A stretch of DNA of 64,000 nucleotides, taken from NCBI GenBank assembly GCA_030695565.1, contig JAUYRZ010000007.1, positions 35,091 through 99,090 on the forward strand. Reading direction: 5' to 3'. The notes beneath the pieces were generated by a model that was given only the letters and a program-made list of their open reading frames with translations, did not search any database and had not been told where the DNA came from. Origin of the DNA: Archangium sp. GTDB lineage: Bacteria > Myxococcota > Myxococcia > Myxococcales > Myxococcaceae. The translations under genes were made by a program, and so were the position numbers. Below, one piece after another: positions 1 through 8,728 of the stretch (its first letter is position 1; every line of letters starts with the position of its first letter).

Positions 1-2391
1 GGCCGCTACGACGCGCGCTTCGAGCGCAGCGGCAACCAGCCCGCTGCCCTCTACAACGTGGTGGTGTTCGGCGCCGGTGCGGTGGTGCTGCCCGACGTCA
101 CGCTCTCCGTCGGGTCGGGTCAGCCTTCCCTCGTCGGCGAAGTGGGCAGCGCGCTCGATGGCGGGCTCGCGCTGCCGGTGGATGGGGGGGGCACGGTGCC
201 CGACGGAGGCCTGCTCTTGCCGGACGGCGGACTGCTGTCGTTCTGCCCGACCTCCAATGGGGGCCCACCGCTGGTCTTCCTCGATGCGCCGGCGCTGGTG
301 GGCTACGGCGAAGAGGTGGTCTTCAGCGCGGGTCGCAGCATCGACCCCGACTGCTTGCCGCTCACCTACCGTTGGACCGCGCTCGACGGCGGCGTGCCGC
401 CCTTCACCGACAACGACAGCCTCACCGCAGCGCAGCAACGCTTCACGGCCGGCGCCGTACCGACGGTGTACATGGTCGCCTTGACGGTCACGGATGATCA
501 GGGCCTCACCGCGAGCACGAGCGGTCAGGTGCGTGTCACCCCGCGGCCGGTGGTCGATGCGGGCGTCGACTTCCCCATCTCGCTCATCAACCGCGACGTG
601 ACGCTCGACGCGAGCGGCAGCGTCGAGCCGTTGGGCCGCGCGCTCACCTTCACCTGGCGCGTGGTGTCTGGCCCCGGGCAACTGATGGCCACCACCGGCG
701 CGATCGTGCCCCTCAAGATTCTGGCGACCGGGGTGGTCACCGCCGAGGTGAAGGCCTGCTACCTGCCGCAGCACTGCGCGGTGGGCACGGTGAGCGTGCA
801 AGGCATCGCCACCAACCAGGTCACCGCGGCCGTCTTGCCTGCGAACACCGTCACGCCGCTGACGCTGGGCAGCGCGGTCACCCTCACCGCACAGGCGACG
901 ACCACCACGGCGCAAGACCCGGTCACGTTCTCGTGGCAAGCGCTCGACGGGAACCTCTTCTTCACCAACGCCGGCACGGGCCCCACCATCGACGTCACCG
1001 CGTCGGCCGTGGGCGACTTTCGCGTGAGGCTCATCGCGAATGCGGGCGCCGCGAGCGCCTCGATCGATCGCCTGGTGCGCGTCTCACCGCCGCCCCCGCC
1101 GCCCCTGGTCATCGTCGACGCGGGGGTGAGCGCGCTGTCGATGTGGATGACCGTCTCGCCGCGACCCGACCCGCAGAGCCTCAACGCCACCACCATCTCG
1201 CTCACCTCTGCGAGTGACGCAGGCGTGGTGCCCTTCTCGGCGCGCTACGACGGCGTCAACGATCGCATCGTGGCGCTGTTCACCACCCCGCAGGTCGACC
1301 AGCAGCTCCGGCTCTCGCTGGTGGGCGCGACGCTCGATGGCGGTGCGACGGGCCCGGTCTCGCTGGTGCGCACCACGCCACAGCTCCGCTTCGTCGACAC
1401 CGTGCCGCACAACGCGATCGCGCTCAACCCCGCCGATCTCGCCGCAGGCGTCGCCTATTCACCGCGCGGGCCGGTGGCCTTCGGTCGCTACAAAGGCGGG
1501 AGCTGTGCGACGACGCCGTGCCTCACCGTCTTTGGCACGCGCACCCTCGAGCCCCCCGAGACCGCCTTCACGACCACCGCGACCGCCAGCGACCTTCAGC
1601 GGCGCCGCGCGCAACACGTCGGCGCTTCGATCTACGCGTGGTCCAACGCGTCGACGGCGATCGTTCGCACCGACGGCACGACTCCGGGGTTCACGCCCGC
1701 GCCTGCCCCTCCCGGCCCCCTCTTCTCAGAAGGAATGTCGGTGTGGAGCATTGGGTGGAACAACACCGCGAGCGCCTCCATCTCGCTGTGGAATGGGTCC
1801 GCGTGGCAGACGCCGCCCGAGCCGACCGCCTCGGGCACCACGGCTCTCTTGCAGCCACGCGTCTTCGGAGACGCCGACAGCTCGAACCGCTACGTGCTGA
1901 CCATCGAAGACAACGACAAGGTCTTTCTCTACGTCTCGACGTTGGTCGGAGGCTTCACGGCGTTCGCCGGGCCCGCTGGCGCCATCTCGTCGTCCGGGGC
2001 GCAGGCGCGCGTCGCAGCCTCACCGAGCGGGCCGATCGTCGCGGTGAAGGAGCTCGACTCTGGGCTGAAGCTCTTCCGCTACGACGGCTCGGGCTGGGTG
2101 GCTTCTGTGGTCGAGGCCAGTGGCGTCACGGGCTTCGACCTCATCTCACGCGAAGGCACGGTGTTCCTCGCGTACGCCTCGGCCGCGACGTTGACGGTCG
2201 CGTCGGTCGCCCCGACGAGCCTGGTGCGCACCACCTTCACCTCGCCAGGCAACGCCTCGAACTTCGCGAGCGGCGCCGCGACAGGGGTCGGCGAAGTCGA
2301 GCTCTCGGCCAGCGACTTCGGAGAGCTCGCCCTCGCGTGGTCGGAGAGTCAGACCGGTGGCTGGCGACTCTTCGTGAGCGAGCTGCGGTGA
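1..2391 (+). CDS. PKD-repeat surface/secreted protein, 5' truncated by window edge
   Basis: The reading frame is open from the first base, so the true start lies upstream; about 796 codons are visible. Residues about 95-180 and 180-270 look like PKD/Ig-like domains: each has a DAG or DAP opening, a phrase such as TLDASGSVEP and a TYRW or TFTW core strand. A third Ig-like stretch runs to about residue 370. The C-terminal half has no recognised family but has the Trp- and Gly-rich blades of a beta-propeller. DGG- and DAG-rich linkers are typical of myxobacterial exported proteins. It ends 9 bp before the convergent peroxiredoxin gene. An adhesive or scaffold role at the cell surface is inference; no enzyme motif is seen. 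Confidence 0.85.
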   Translation, partial: GRYDARFERSGNQPAALYNVVVFGAGAVVLPDVTLSVGSGQPSLVGEVGSALDGGLALPVDGGGTVPDGGLLLPDGGLLSFCPTSNGGPPLVFLDAPALVGYGEEVVFSAGRSIDPDCLPLTYRWTALDGGVPPFTDNDSLTAAQQRFTAGAVPTVYMVALTVTDDQGLTASTSGQVRVTPRPVVDAGVDFPISLINRDVTLDASGSVEPLGRALTFTWRVVSGPGQLMATTGAIVPLKILATGVVTAEVKACYLPQHCAVGTVSVQGIATNQVTAAVLPANTVTPLTLGSAVTLTAQATTTTAQDPVTFSWQALDGNLFFTNAGTGPTIDVTASAVGDFRVRLIANAGAASASIDRLVRVSPPPPPPLVIVDAGVSALSMWMTVSPRPDPQSLNATTISLTSASDAGVVPFSARYDGVNDRIVALFTTPQVDQQLRLSLVGATLDGGATGPVSLVRTTPQLRFVDTVPHNAIALNPADLAAGVAYSPRGPVAFGRYKGGSCATTPCLTVFGTRTLEPPETAFTTTATASDLQRRRAQHVGASIYAWSNASTAIVRTDGTTPGFTPAPAPPGPLFSEGMSVWSIGWNNTASASISLWNGSAWQTPPEPTASGTTALLQPRVFGDADSSNRYVLTIEDNDKVFLYVSTLVGGFTAFAGPAGAISSSGAQARVAASPSGPIVAVKELDSGLKLFRYDGSGWVASVVEASGVTGFDLISREGTVFLAYASAATLTVASVAPTSLVRTTFTSPGNASNFASGAATGVGEVELSASDFGELALAWSESQTGGWRLFVSELR

Positions 2392-2400
2392 GGGCCAGCC

Positions 2401-2961
2401 TTACCGCGCGTCGAAGGCCTCGAGGATGACCTGGGCCGCGGGGCGCACCGTGTACGTCTCTGCCAGTGAGCGCCACTGCACCACGCCTTCGGCGTCGGTC
2501 AGGAAGACCGCAGGCCAGGCGATGTCGTTGGCCGGGTCGTAGACGCCGAACGCGCGGGTGAGCTGGCGATCGACGTCGAGGCCGAGCGGGAAGGTGAGGT
2601 GCAGCCGCTCGATCAACGCCTGGCTCTTCGCCAGGTCGTCGACCGAGACGGCGACGAGCCTCAGCCCCCGCCGTTCGAACTCCGCCTTCTTGTCGAGCAG
2701 CTCACCGAGCTGCGTTCGGCAATACGGTCACCAATGGCCCCGGTAGAAGAACAGGGCCGAGGGTTGGCCGTGCAGCGAGAGGGTGGAGCCGTCGGTCATG
2801 GCGAGCTTCAGGTCAGGCACCTGCGCGCCAACGTCGAGCGCCTGCTCGAGCCCGGCAGGGGGCGTCTTGCGCCGCGCCTCGGGCGGAAAACCGCCAGCCT
2901 TCATCACGGTCGCACAGCCGCCCAGGAGCAGGGCCAGCACCAGAGCGGTTCGAGCACGCAT
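2401..2961 (-). CDS. Lipoprotein peroxiredoxin-like selenoprotein (UPYC active site, in-frame UGA)
   Basis: AhpC/TSA thioredoxin-fold protein read through an in-frame TGA at 2728-2730. Before it the frame gives ALFFYRGHW and after it PYCRTQLGELLDKK. The family motif is FYRGxWCPYC, so the TGA replaces exactly the peroxidatic Cys, giving UPYC. Downstream of the TGA the fold continues without interruption (LRLVAVSVDDLAKSQ, then AWPAVFLTDAEG) to a stop at 2401, about 186 residues in all. ATG 2961 is chosen because AGGAG lies six bases upstream; the N-terminus has a lipoprotein signal, LALLLGGC. A hairpin 21 nt after the UGA has bacterial SECIS geometry. Predicted role: thiol- or selenol-based peroxide reduction at the membrane. 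A plain nonsense mutation is the alternative, but the exact position and hairpin argue against it. No Sec machinery gene is in the window. Confidence 0.87.
2697..2713 (-). promoter_or_regulatory. Candidate bacterial SECIS element
   Basis: On the minus strand GCAGCTC, GGT, GAGCTGC form a perfect 7-bp stem with a 3-nt loop. The loop begins 21 nt after the UGA at 2728-2730 and its first base is G. Bacterial SECIS elements are known to sit inside the coding region with an apical loop about 16-37 nt after the UGA and a G near the loop start, so position and form both fit. Function is inferred from geometry. Confidence 0.7.
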
Positions 2962-2972
2962 GGCTTCTCCTA

Positions 2973-3149
2973 TCACGTTCCGCGGATGTTCAGGCGGGAG
3001 CGTTCATGGCGCCGATCGGGCCGCGTCGCCGAGGCGCCCGGCGCGCCCTCGTTGCCCCAACCGCCCAGCCCGGGCCCACTGCCCCAATCGCGCAGGTCGG
3101 GAAACGCGCCCCACATGCTCAGCTTCTTGCTCTTTCCTGGAGTGGCCAT
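2973..3149 (-). CDS. Small Gly/Trp-rich hypothetical protein upstream of the selenoprotein
   Basis: A 58-codon frame begins MATPGKSKKLSMWGAF and runs through DWGSGPGLGGWGNEG to a TGA 11 bp upstream of the peroxiredoxin ATG, on the same strand. Three Trp and a dense Gly run are followed by an Arg-rich tail. No Shine-Dalgarno sequence is obvious and no family is recognised. The tight spacing suggests co-transcription with the selenoprotein, but chance openness in GC-rich DNA is possible. From 3150 to 3275 nothing else is seen. Confidence 0.35.
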   Translation of the reverse strand: MATPGKSKKLSMWGAFPDLRDWGSGPGLGGWGNEGAPGASATRPDRRHERSRLNIRGT

Positions 3150-3275
3150 GGGGATTCAATGAGGGCCACCCGAACTCGGCGCAACGACTCCGGAGGGCCG
3201 TTCAGCCGGGCGAGTGCGTTGGCCCCGGCGACGAGCGACCTCGTCGATCATCATCACGAGAGGGGGCAGCCTGTT

Positions 3276-4490
3276 CTACTCGCTGACCTTCAGCTCGCCC
3301 TTTTCCACCACCGGGGTGCCGTCGGCGGTCACGGTCGAGTCGGGCAGGAACAGCGTCATGTCGAAGGTGGTCTTGTTGGTGCCGCCCGCCCAGCCGTCGC
3401 GGCCGACGAAGAGCGTGACGGCGCCTGCGGGAACGAAGGACAAGAGCTGCTTGCCCTTCGGCGCCTTCACGTCGGCGTTGATGCCGAAGTCGAGCACCGA
3501 GAGCGAGTCCTTGCCGGCAGGCGAGGCCTCGAAGAGCGCCTTGAGGCGGTCGAACGCCTTCGAGGGTTTCGCGGTCATCGAGGTGACCTTGCCGCCCGCG
3601 ATGGTGAGCGTGAGGTCTTTCACGTCTTCGCCTTCGAAGAGGTGGCGCGTCACCACCACCGTGCCCTCGGCCGAGCTGGGGTCGATCAACGCGTAGACCT
3701 CGCCCGCGGGCAGCCAGGTGAGCAGCCGGGCTCCGCCTTCTTTCAAATCTTCGGGGGTGATCACGCCGTCGCTGACGTTGAGCGTCTTGGACTTGAGGCG
3801 GAGCTTGAGGTTGGTCCCTCCGGGCGTGGTGATGACCAACTGCCGGGTCTCGGGCACCGCGGCCATCACGGCCGCCGCGCGGGAGGCGAGCTGCCGGTAG
3901 TCGGTGCCCACCCCCGCCCAGAACAGCGAGCTGAGCTCGGCCTCGGTGAGGTTCAGCTGCTTCGCGTTGGCCTTGCTCGGCGTCAGCCCGTTGCCCAGCC
4001 ACACCGAGCGCATCTTGCGCTTCATGCGCTGCTCACCGAGTGCCGAGAGCGTCTTCTCGTAGGCCGTGATGCGCGAAGGCGCGACGTCCTTGAACAGGGC
4101 GGGGTCGTCGGCGCGCTCGATGAAGATGCGCACGTCGACCAGGGGAATGAGCTTCTCTTCCAGCGCGGCGCGGGTGGCGTCGTTCGCTTCGGGCACGGTC
4201 TGCAGCCACTTCTTGTGCATCTCGGGCCACTCGATGCGGGTGAGGGGGAGCGCGCCCCGCTGGCCGAGGGCGACGTAGAGCGCTTCCACCATGGCCAGGT
4301 CGCCGGGGTTAGCGTCGATCGCGACGACCTCGCCGGCCTTCACGCCGAGCACATCGCCGAGAATGCGATCGGCCGTTGCGGAGAAGTCCGTGGCCTTCGC
4401 CCGCGGCGTCGCAGGCGGAGCGGCGAGCGCGAGCCAGGGGGTGAGCGAAGAGAGCAGCAACAGGCGGGCGAGAGGCTTGACCAGCTTCAT
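3276..4490 (-). CDS. Exported M29 (aminopeptidase T-like) protein, probably catalytically dead
   Basis: 404 residues from ATG 4490, opening with a signal peptide (MKLVKPLARLLLLSSLTPWL, cleavage near ALA-AP). The fold follows M29 aminopeptidases: the conserved LPAGEVYAL segment near residue 260, then a stretch equivalent to the family's LGIGxN (here LDFGIN), and a C-terminal NKTTFDMTLFLPDSTV block. Known M29 metal ligands include Glu and His residues in the LGIG, HxAxG and HxD motifs; here those positions read LDFGIN, TLFVGRD and FDM, so most ligands seem lost. A frame is open for 88 codons upstream of the ATG but lacks a signal peptide and overlaps the Uma2 remnant. Secretion is unusual for this mainly cytosolic family. 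Assignment is by motif pattern, with moderate certainty. Confidence 0.7.
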   Translation of the reverse strand: MKLVKPLARLLLLSSLTPWLALAAPPATPRAKATDFSATADRILGDVLGVKAGEVVAIDANPGDLAMVEALYVALGQRGALPLTRIEWPEMHKKWLQTVPEANDATRAALEEKLIPLVDVRIFIERADDPALFKDVAPSRITAYEKTLSALGEQRMKRKMRSVWLGNGLTPSKANAKQLNLTEAELSSLFWAGVGTDYRQLASRAAAVMAAVPETRQLVITTPGGTNLKLRLKSKTLNVSDGVITPEDLKEGGARLLTWLPAGEVYALIDPSSAEGTVVVTRHLFEGEDVKDLTLTIAGGKVTSMTAKPSKAFDRLKALFEASPAGKDSLSVLDFGINADVKAPKGKQLLSFVPAGAVTLFVGRDGWAGGTNKTTFDMTLFLPDSTVTADGTPVVEKGELKVSE

Positions 4491-4555
4491 GGTGGGTTCT
4501 CCGAAGCGAGGGGCGAACCGGCTTATACGCCGGCTGGGGATTTCGCGCGTGAGAG

Positions 4556-4852
4556 GACAGCCGAACCACGCTCGTCGTGATCCACGCGCGTGGTCGCCGG
4601 TGCATCCGCTTCTCGCCGTCGAAATCGCGGGCCAGAACGAAGACGAAGACATGCTGCTCGTGAAGGCGCGCTGGTATTTCAAGCATGGCGTCAAGACTGT
4701 GTGGTTGGTGCTCCCGGAGACGCGCGAAGTCATCTTCCTTCGCGGAATGCGCAACCCGCGACGCCTGAAGATGGGTGACCCGGATTCCGGCAGACCCTGA
4801 GCTGCCCGCGCTCGAGCCGCTCGTCTCTCGGCTCTTTCACCAACTCCGCTGA
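4556..4852 (+). pseudogene. Remnant of a Uma2-family (DUF820) endonuclease
   Basis: The plus strand encodes PLLAVEIAGQNEDEDMLLVK and then YFKHGVKTVWLVLPETREV, the PD-(D/E)xK core region of Uma2 proteins (family pattern PDLVVEVxSPS, KxxxYxxxGVxxVWxVDP). The N-terminal half is missing. The frame ends at TGA 4798-4800, but a shifted frame continues with ELPALEPLVSRLF to TGA 4850-4852, the usual Uma2 C-terminus, so there is also a frameshift. This accounts for most of the 423-bp space between the M29-like gene and the symporter gene. Uma2 genes are often numerous and decayed in such genomes. No function is expected. Confidence 0.7.
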
Positions 4853-4913
4853 GACGAGCTGTTCGACGTCGGGGAGGGCTCAGCCCACCAGCACCACGCG
4901 AAGTCGCTACCGA

Positions 4914-6191
4914 TCAGGCCGGCTTCCGCGGCCCATCGAGCAGAATCGCCACCACCATGTCGCTCATCACGTTCACACCCGAACGTGCGCGCGCGAGGAT
5001 CCAGTCGACGGGCATCACGAAGGCGATCGCCACCGCCACCAGCTGCGGCGGCAACCCCATCGCCCCCAGCACCAGCGGCAACATCACCAGCCCCGCCTCC
5101 GGAATGCCCGCGATGCCGATGCCCGCCATCAACGACGAGAGCACCACCACCACCTGCTGACCGAACGTGAGCTCGAGCCCCAGCGCCTGCGCGACGAACA
5201 ACGCAGCCATCGCCTCGTAGAGCGTGATGCCGTCGTTGTTGAGGTTGGTACCCACGCACGCCGCCAGCCGGGCCGACTCGTGCGAGACGCCCAGCTTCTC
5301 CGTGAGGCACTTCAAGGTCACCGGCACCGACGCGAGGCTGCTGTTGGTGGACAACCCGGTGAGCACTGCGTCTGCACCCTTGCCGATGTACTCGCGCGGC
5401 GTGCGACGGCCGATGAGCCAGGCCACCGCCGGGTAGTACACGAACGCGTGCAGGCCCATGCCGAGCAACACCACGCCTAAGAACGGCGCGAGCGTGGCGA
5501 ACACACCCAGGCCCGCGCGGCCCACCACCTGCGCCACCAGGCCAAACACCGCGAACGGCACCGTCATCACCACCCAACCCAACACCAGCACCAGCGCTTG
5601 ATACGCACCGTGCACGAACGTCTCGAGGGACTGAATGTCGAGCGCGTTCTCCTTCAAGCGGCGCAGCGCCGCGCCGAACAGCAACGCCAGCAACACCACC
5701 GGGATGATGCTGTTCTTGGCGAACGGGTCGACCAGGCTCTCGGGCACGTAGCTCTGCAGCGCCTTGATGGGCGAGAGCGCGTCGGGCGCCAGGGTGCTCT
5801 GGAGCGGCGGCACGTTGCCTTCCTCCAGCACCTTCTTGAAGTGCGCGCGCGAACCGATGCCCGGCTCGAGCACGTTCATCAAGGTGAGCCCGATGCCGAA
5901 CGCCACGCTCACGTTGACCGCGCAGATGAGCAGCAGCTTGAGCCCCGCGCGCGCGGAGATCTGCGTGGTCAAGAACGCGTCGAGCACCGCGAAGAGCACC
6001 AGCGGCACGGCCAGCGCCTTGAGCAGGCGGATGACCAGCAGGCCCAGGTCACCCAGTTGTTCGTTGCCCGCGCCGAGGAGGAAGGGCTCCTTGCCGAACA
6101 CCACGCCGAGCAGCGCGCCCAGCGTGACGCCGATGATCACCTGCACGAAGAGCGGCAGGTGAAAGCCCTGCTTCCTGCTCAAGAGGTCCAC
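4914..6191 (-). CDS. Dicarboxylate/amino acid:cation symporter (DAACS family)
   Basis: 425 residues from GTG 6191. Hydrophobic helices run throughout, and two signatures of the GltP/DctA/EAAT family are visible: a Ser-rich re-entrant hairpin (TGLSTNSSLASVPVT, about residue 285) and the NMDGT-like stretch, here GTNLNNDGITLYEA, about residue 325. The family imports glutamate, aspartate or C4-dicarboxylates using Na+ or H+ in the inner membrane. Which substrate is used cannot be told; the NNDGI variant departs from canonical NMDGT. The start overlaps the end of the DUF2378 gene by 13 bp on the same strand, so the two are probably co-transcribed. Confidence 0.9.
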   Translation of the reverse strand: MDLLSRKQGFHLPLFVQVIIGVTLGALLGVVFGKEPFLLGAGNEQLGDLGLLVIRLLKALAVPLVLFAVLDAFLTTQISARAGLKLLLICAVNVSVAFGIGLTLMNVLEPGIGSRAHFKKVLEEGNVPPLQSTLAPDALSPIKALQSYVPESLVDPFAKNSIIPVVLLALLFGAALRRLKENALDIQSLETFVHGAYQALVLVLGWVVMTVPFAVFGLVAQVVGRAGLGVFATLAPFLGVVLLGMGLHAFVYYPAVAWLIGRRTPREYIGKGADAVLTGLSTNSSLASVPVTLKCLTEKLGVSHESARLAACVGTNLNNDGITLYEAMAALFVAQALGLELTFGQQVVVVLSSLMAGIGIAGIPEAGLVMLPLVLGAMGLPPQLVAVAIAFVMPVDWILARARSGVNVMSDMVVAILLDGPRKPA

Positions 6192-6730
6192 TCGAGCCGC
6201 ATGGTGAACCCTTCGGTGTCTTGCGTCTTCAGGGTCACGCGCGGCGAAGGCACGTGGAGGTGCGTGAGCATCTCCTCGATCACGCCCATGTCGTACTCGG
6301 GCAGGGTGTGCTTCTCGTTCAAGTGGAAGTCGAAGCAGGTAGGGGTGATCTGCGTGAGCAGCACCTTGGTGTAGTTGTTCGTCGAGGCGTAGCTGCGGGC
6401 CGCGCGGTCGAGCGCCCTGACCGGGCCGATGAGGCGCAGCAGGGGGAACAGCGCCTTGCCCATGAAGGTCTCTCCAAAGCCCACCACCGTGGAGCGCCCC
6501 AACTTCCGGTAGGCCTCGGGCGCCGCGTCCTCGGCATAGAGATGTTGGGCCGAGAGCGAGAGCACCGATGCCCAGGTCTCGACCGGATACGCGGGGTTGA
6601 AGGGGCGATCGAGGCGCACGCCCAGGGCCACCAACGCCTGATCCAGCTGGGGGGTCACCCTGTTTCGGAAGTCTTTGGAGAACAGCGCATCGAACCCAGA
6701 ACCAAAGACCACTCGCGTCTCGACAGCCAT
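6179..6730 (-). CDS. DUF2378 / TIGR02265 family protein
   Basis: 183 residues from ATG 6730 (MAVETRVVFGSGFDALF). The pattern is that of TIGR02265 (DUF2378), a family almost confined to Myxococcota, often in many copies. Typical features are the RVVFGSGFDALF-like opening, a middle Gly-rich stretch (RSTVVGFGETFMGKALFPLL) and a C-terminal strand-rich part. Its biochemical role is unknown. The open frame extends 65 codons further upstream but that part is out of character and overlaps the divergent lipoprotein gene at 6800. It is followed by the symporter gene with a 13-bp overlap. This is one of the best taxonomic markers in the window. Confidence 0.85.
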   Translation of the reverse strand: MAVETRVVFGSGFDALFSKDFRNRVTPQLDQALVALGVRLDRPFNPAYPVETWASVLSLSAQHLYAEDAAPEAYRKLGRSTVVGFGETFMGKALFPLLRLIGPVRALDRAARSYASTNNYTKVLLTQITPTCFDFHLNEKHTLPEYDMGVIEEMLTHLHVPSPRVTLKTQDTEGFTMRLEWTS

Positions 6731-6799
6731 GAAGCGGAGATCTACCTCAGGTTGTGTGAAGCTGCGCCTCTGGCCGGCAGAGCAGCACCTGGAGTCGTC

Positions 6800-7501
6800 A
6801 TGAAGCGCGTCGTCACCGCCCTCTTTCTCCTCACTGGCGCAGGCTGCCTGTCGCCCGTCGACGATCGCTGGTGCGGGCCGCAGAACCCGTGTTCGGCCGG
6901 CTTCTTCTGCACCAGCGACTTTCACTGCGTGCTCAGCCGCGATGGCGGCACCGGCGGCGGCACCATGGGGGGTGGCACCGGTGGCGGCGGTGGCAGGACC
7001 GATGCCGGTGTGGATGCCGGCGCGGGCGGTGGCGGAGGTCAGCGCTGCGACGGCATGAGCTGTTCAAGCGGCTGCTGCCTCGGGGGCAGCTGCGTACCGG
7101 TGAATTTGCAGGGTCAGAACACCTGCGGCTTCTTCGGCGACGCGTGCAAGTCGTGCTCTCGAGATGAAGGCTGCACGAGCGGCCGGTGCCAGCAGGTGAT
7201 CTTCGATGCGGGCGTCGCGTCCAGCATCGGGGGGCCCTGCGCCGACGACTCGAACTGCGGCAACGACGGCCAGAGCTTCTGCATCCCCGAGTTCAGCGGC
7301 GGTCAGCCCACCGGCTTCACCGGCGGCTACTGCAGCCGCACCTGCGACAACGAGCCGTGCCCGATGAACGGCGTGTGCGTGGAAGCCGAAACGGGAGGCG
7401 GTGACATCGTGAACATCTGCCTCGCAGGTTGCCCCAACAACATCTGCCGCGCGGGCTACCAGTGCGAGATGCAGGGCATGTCTGCGGTCTGTCTGCCGTA
7501 G
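6800..7501 (+). CDS. Cys-rich lipoprotein
   Basis: 233 residues from ATG 6800. A lipoprotein signal (ALFLLTGAGC) is followed by Cys-rich modules of the pattern CSAGFFCTSDFHC, a Gly/Asp linker (GGGTGGGGGRTDAGVDAG), then CSSGCCLGGSC and further disulfide-like modules to the end (CRAGYQCEMQGMSAVC). About 24 Cys in total suggest an oxidised, exported protein. The DADAG-type linker is common in myxobacterial surface proteins. Similar proteins are at 50592-51137 and 56272-57351 in this window. Role unknown; adhesive or matrix use is a guess. Confidence 0.85.
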   Translation: MKRVVTALFLLTGAGCLSPVDDRWCGPQNPCSAGFFCTSDFHCVLSRDGGTGGGTMGGGTGGGGGRTDAGVDAGAGGGGGQRCDGMSCSSGCCLGGSCVPVNLQGQNTCGFFGDACKSCSRDEGCTSGRCQQVIFDAGVASSIGGPCADDSNCGNDGQSFCIPEFSGGQPTGFTGGYCSRTCDNEPCPMNGVCVEAETGGGDIVNICLAGCPNNICRAGYQCEMQGMSAVCLP

Positions 7502-7569
7502 ACCGTTCGCATCGAGCGCAGTCGAGATGCCAGAGTGGCTCGACGCAAACGGTGTGTGACAATGCCGCG

Positions 7570-8724
7570 ATGCGCTCCCTCGCGTTGCTGCTCTCGATGT
7601 CTGTGTTGGCGTGTGCAGGCGCCGGACCCACGCGAGACAAAAGGGCCTTCTTCCAGCGAGTCGATCTCCCTCGCTGGCAGCGGCTGGGCATCGAGCCGAA
7701 CTTCCTCGCGCAGGCCCTCGACACCACCCACTCGATGTCCGAGTTCTTCGACGACGTCTGGGTGAAACGCTGGCTCGATGAAGGCAGAAGGCTCGAGGCC
7801 ATCGCGGCCGGGCTCGAGAGCACCGACCCCACCGCAGCGGGCAAGGCCTACGCAGACGCCGCGCGCTACTACATCGTGGCGCACTACCCGAACCCCAGGA
7901 CGCCGCTGAAGAAGGAGGCCTTCGAAGCCTCCTTGCGCACCACGAGCAAGGGCATGGCGCTGGGCGGTATCGCTTTCGATCCGATCGACTTCACGGCCCC
8001 CATGGGCGCGCTGCACGTGGTGCGCAGCAAGCCGCTGGGTGACGGCGTGAAGCGGCCGGTGATCATCGTGAGCGGCGGGCTCGACGGCTACAAGGAGGAG
8101 CTCGCGCTGTTGCTCCAGGGATCTCTTGCGGGCTCCGGCGTGGCGAATGGCGTGGTGCTGGTGTTGGCCGACATGCCGGGCACGGGTCAGAACCCGCGGC
8201 CGCTCTCGGCGAAGGGTCACGAAGAATACTCGGCGATCATCGACCGCCTCGCCACCGAGCCCGACATCGACAGCACCCGCATCGGCTTCATGGGCTTGTC
8301 GTTCGGTGGTTACTGGGCAGTGCGGTTGCCGCAGGTCGAGCCGCGCATCAAAGCCGCGGTGAACTTCGGAGGCCCGATGACCAGGGCCTTCACCCTGAGC
8401 AACTTCGGCCGGCTGCCCGATGCCTTCGTGCAGGCCGCGTTGCAGGTGATGGGCGTGAGCAACATCTTCGGTCTGGCCGGGGTCTCCGATTCATTGGCGA
8501 AGTCGGTGAGCGATGGCCTGGCCACGAATCAAAAACCACTGCTGACCATCAACGGCACGGAAGACTCGGTCATCCCCATGGAAGACACGATGTTTCCCGG
8601 CACTGCGGGTTCGCCGCGCACGTTCTTCCTCGTGCCCGGAGATGATCACTGCGCGATGGGCAACCTCGAGCTGGTCGTCGGCGTGGCGAAGTCGTGGCTC
8701 GACAAGGAACTCGCCGCCCCCTGA
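7570..8724 (+). CDS. Exported alpha/beta hydrolase (FrsA/DUF1100-like)
   Basis: 384 residues from ATG 7570. The N-terminus (MRSLALLLSMSVLACAGAG) is a lipoprotein-type signal. The hydrolase core has an oxyanion-type strand (VIIVSGGLDGYKEE), a nucleophile elbow GLSFGG (about residue 243), an acid loop NGTEDSVIP (about residue 337) and a late His in PGDDHCAMGN, giving a plausible Ser-Asp-His triad. A helical lid-like region precedes the core, as in FrsA-like esterases. It ends four bases before the convergent DUF1279 gene. Substrate unknown; an acyl ester is likely. Confidence 0.85.
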   Translation: MRSLALLLSMSVLACAGAGPTRDKRAFFQRVDLPRWQRLGIEPNFLAQALDTTHSMSEFFDDVWVKRWLDEGRRLEAIAAGLESTDPTAAGKAYADAARYYIVAHYPNPRTPLKKEAFEASLRTTSKGMALGGIAFDPIDFTAPMGALHVVRSKPLGDGVKRPVIIVSGGLDGYKEELALLLQGSLAGSGVANGVVLVLADMPGTGQNPRPLSAKGHEEYSAIIDRLATEPDIDSTRIGFMGLSFGGYWAVRLPQVEPRIKAAVNFGGPMTRAFTLSNFGRLPDAFVQAALQVMGVSNIFGLAGVSDSLAKSVSDGLATNQKPLLTINGTEDSVIPMEDTMFPGTAGSPRTFFLVPGDDHCAMGNLELVVGVAKSWLDKELAAP

Positions 8725-8728
8725 ACCT

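Noticed and set aside
3006-4580. 524-codon plus-strand frame across the M29-like gene
   Set aside because: Antisense to a gene with a clear signal peptide and family motifs; composition is His/Arg-rich shadow text.
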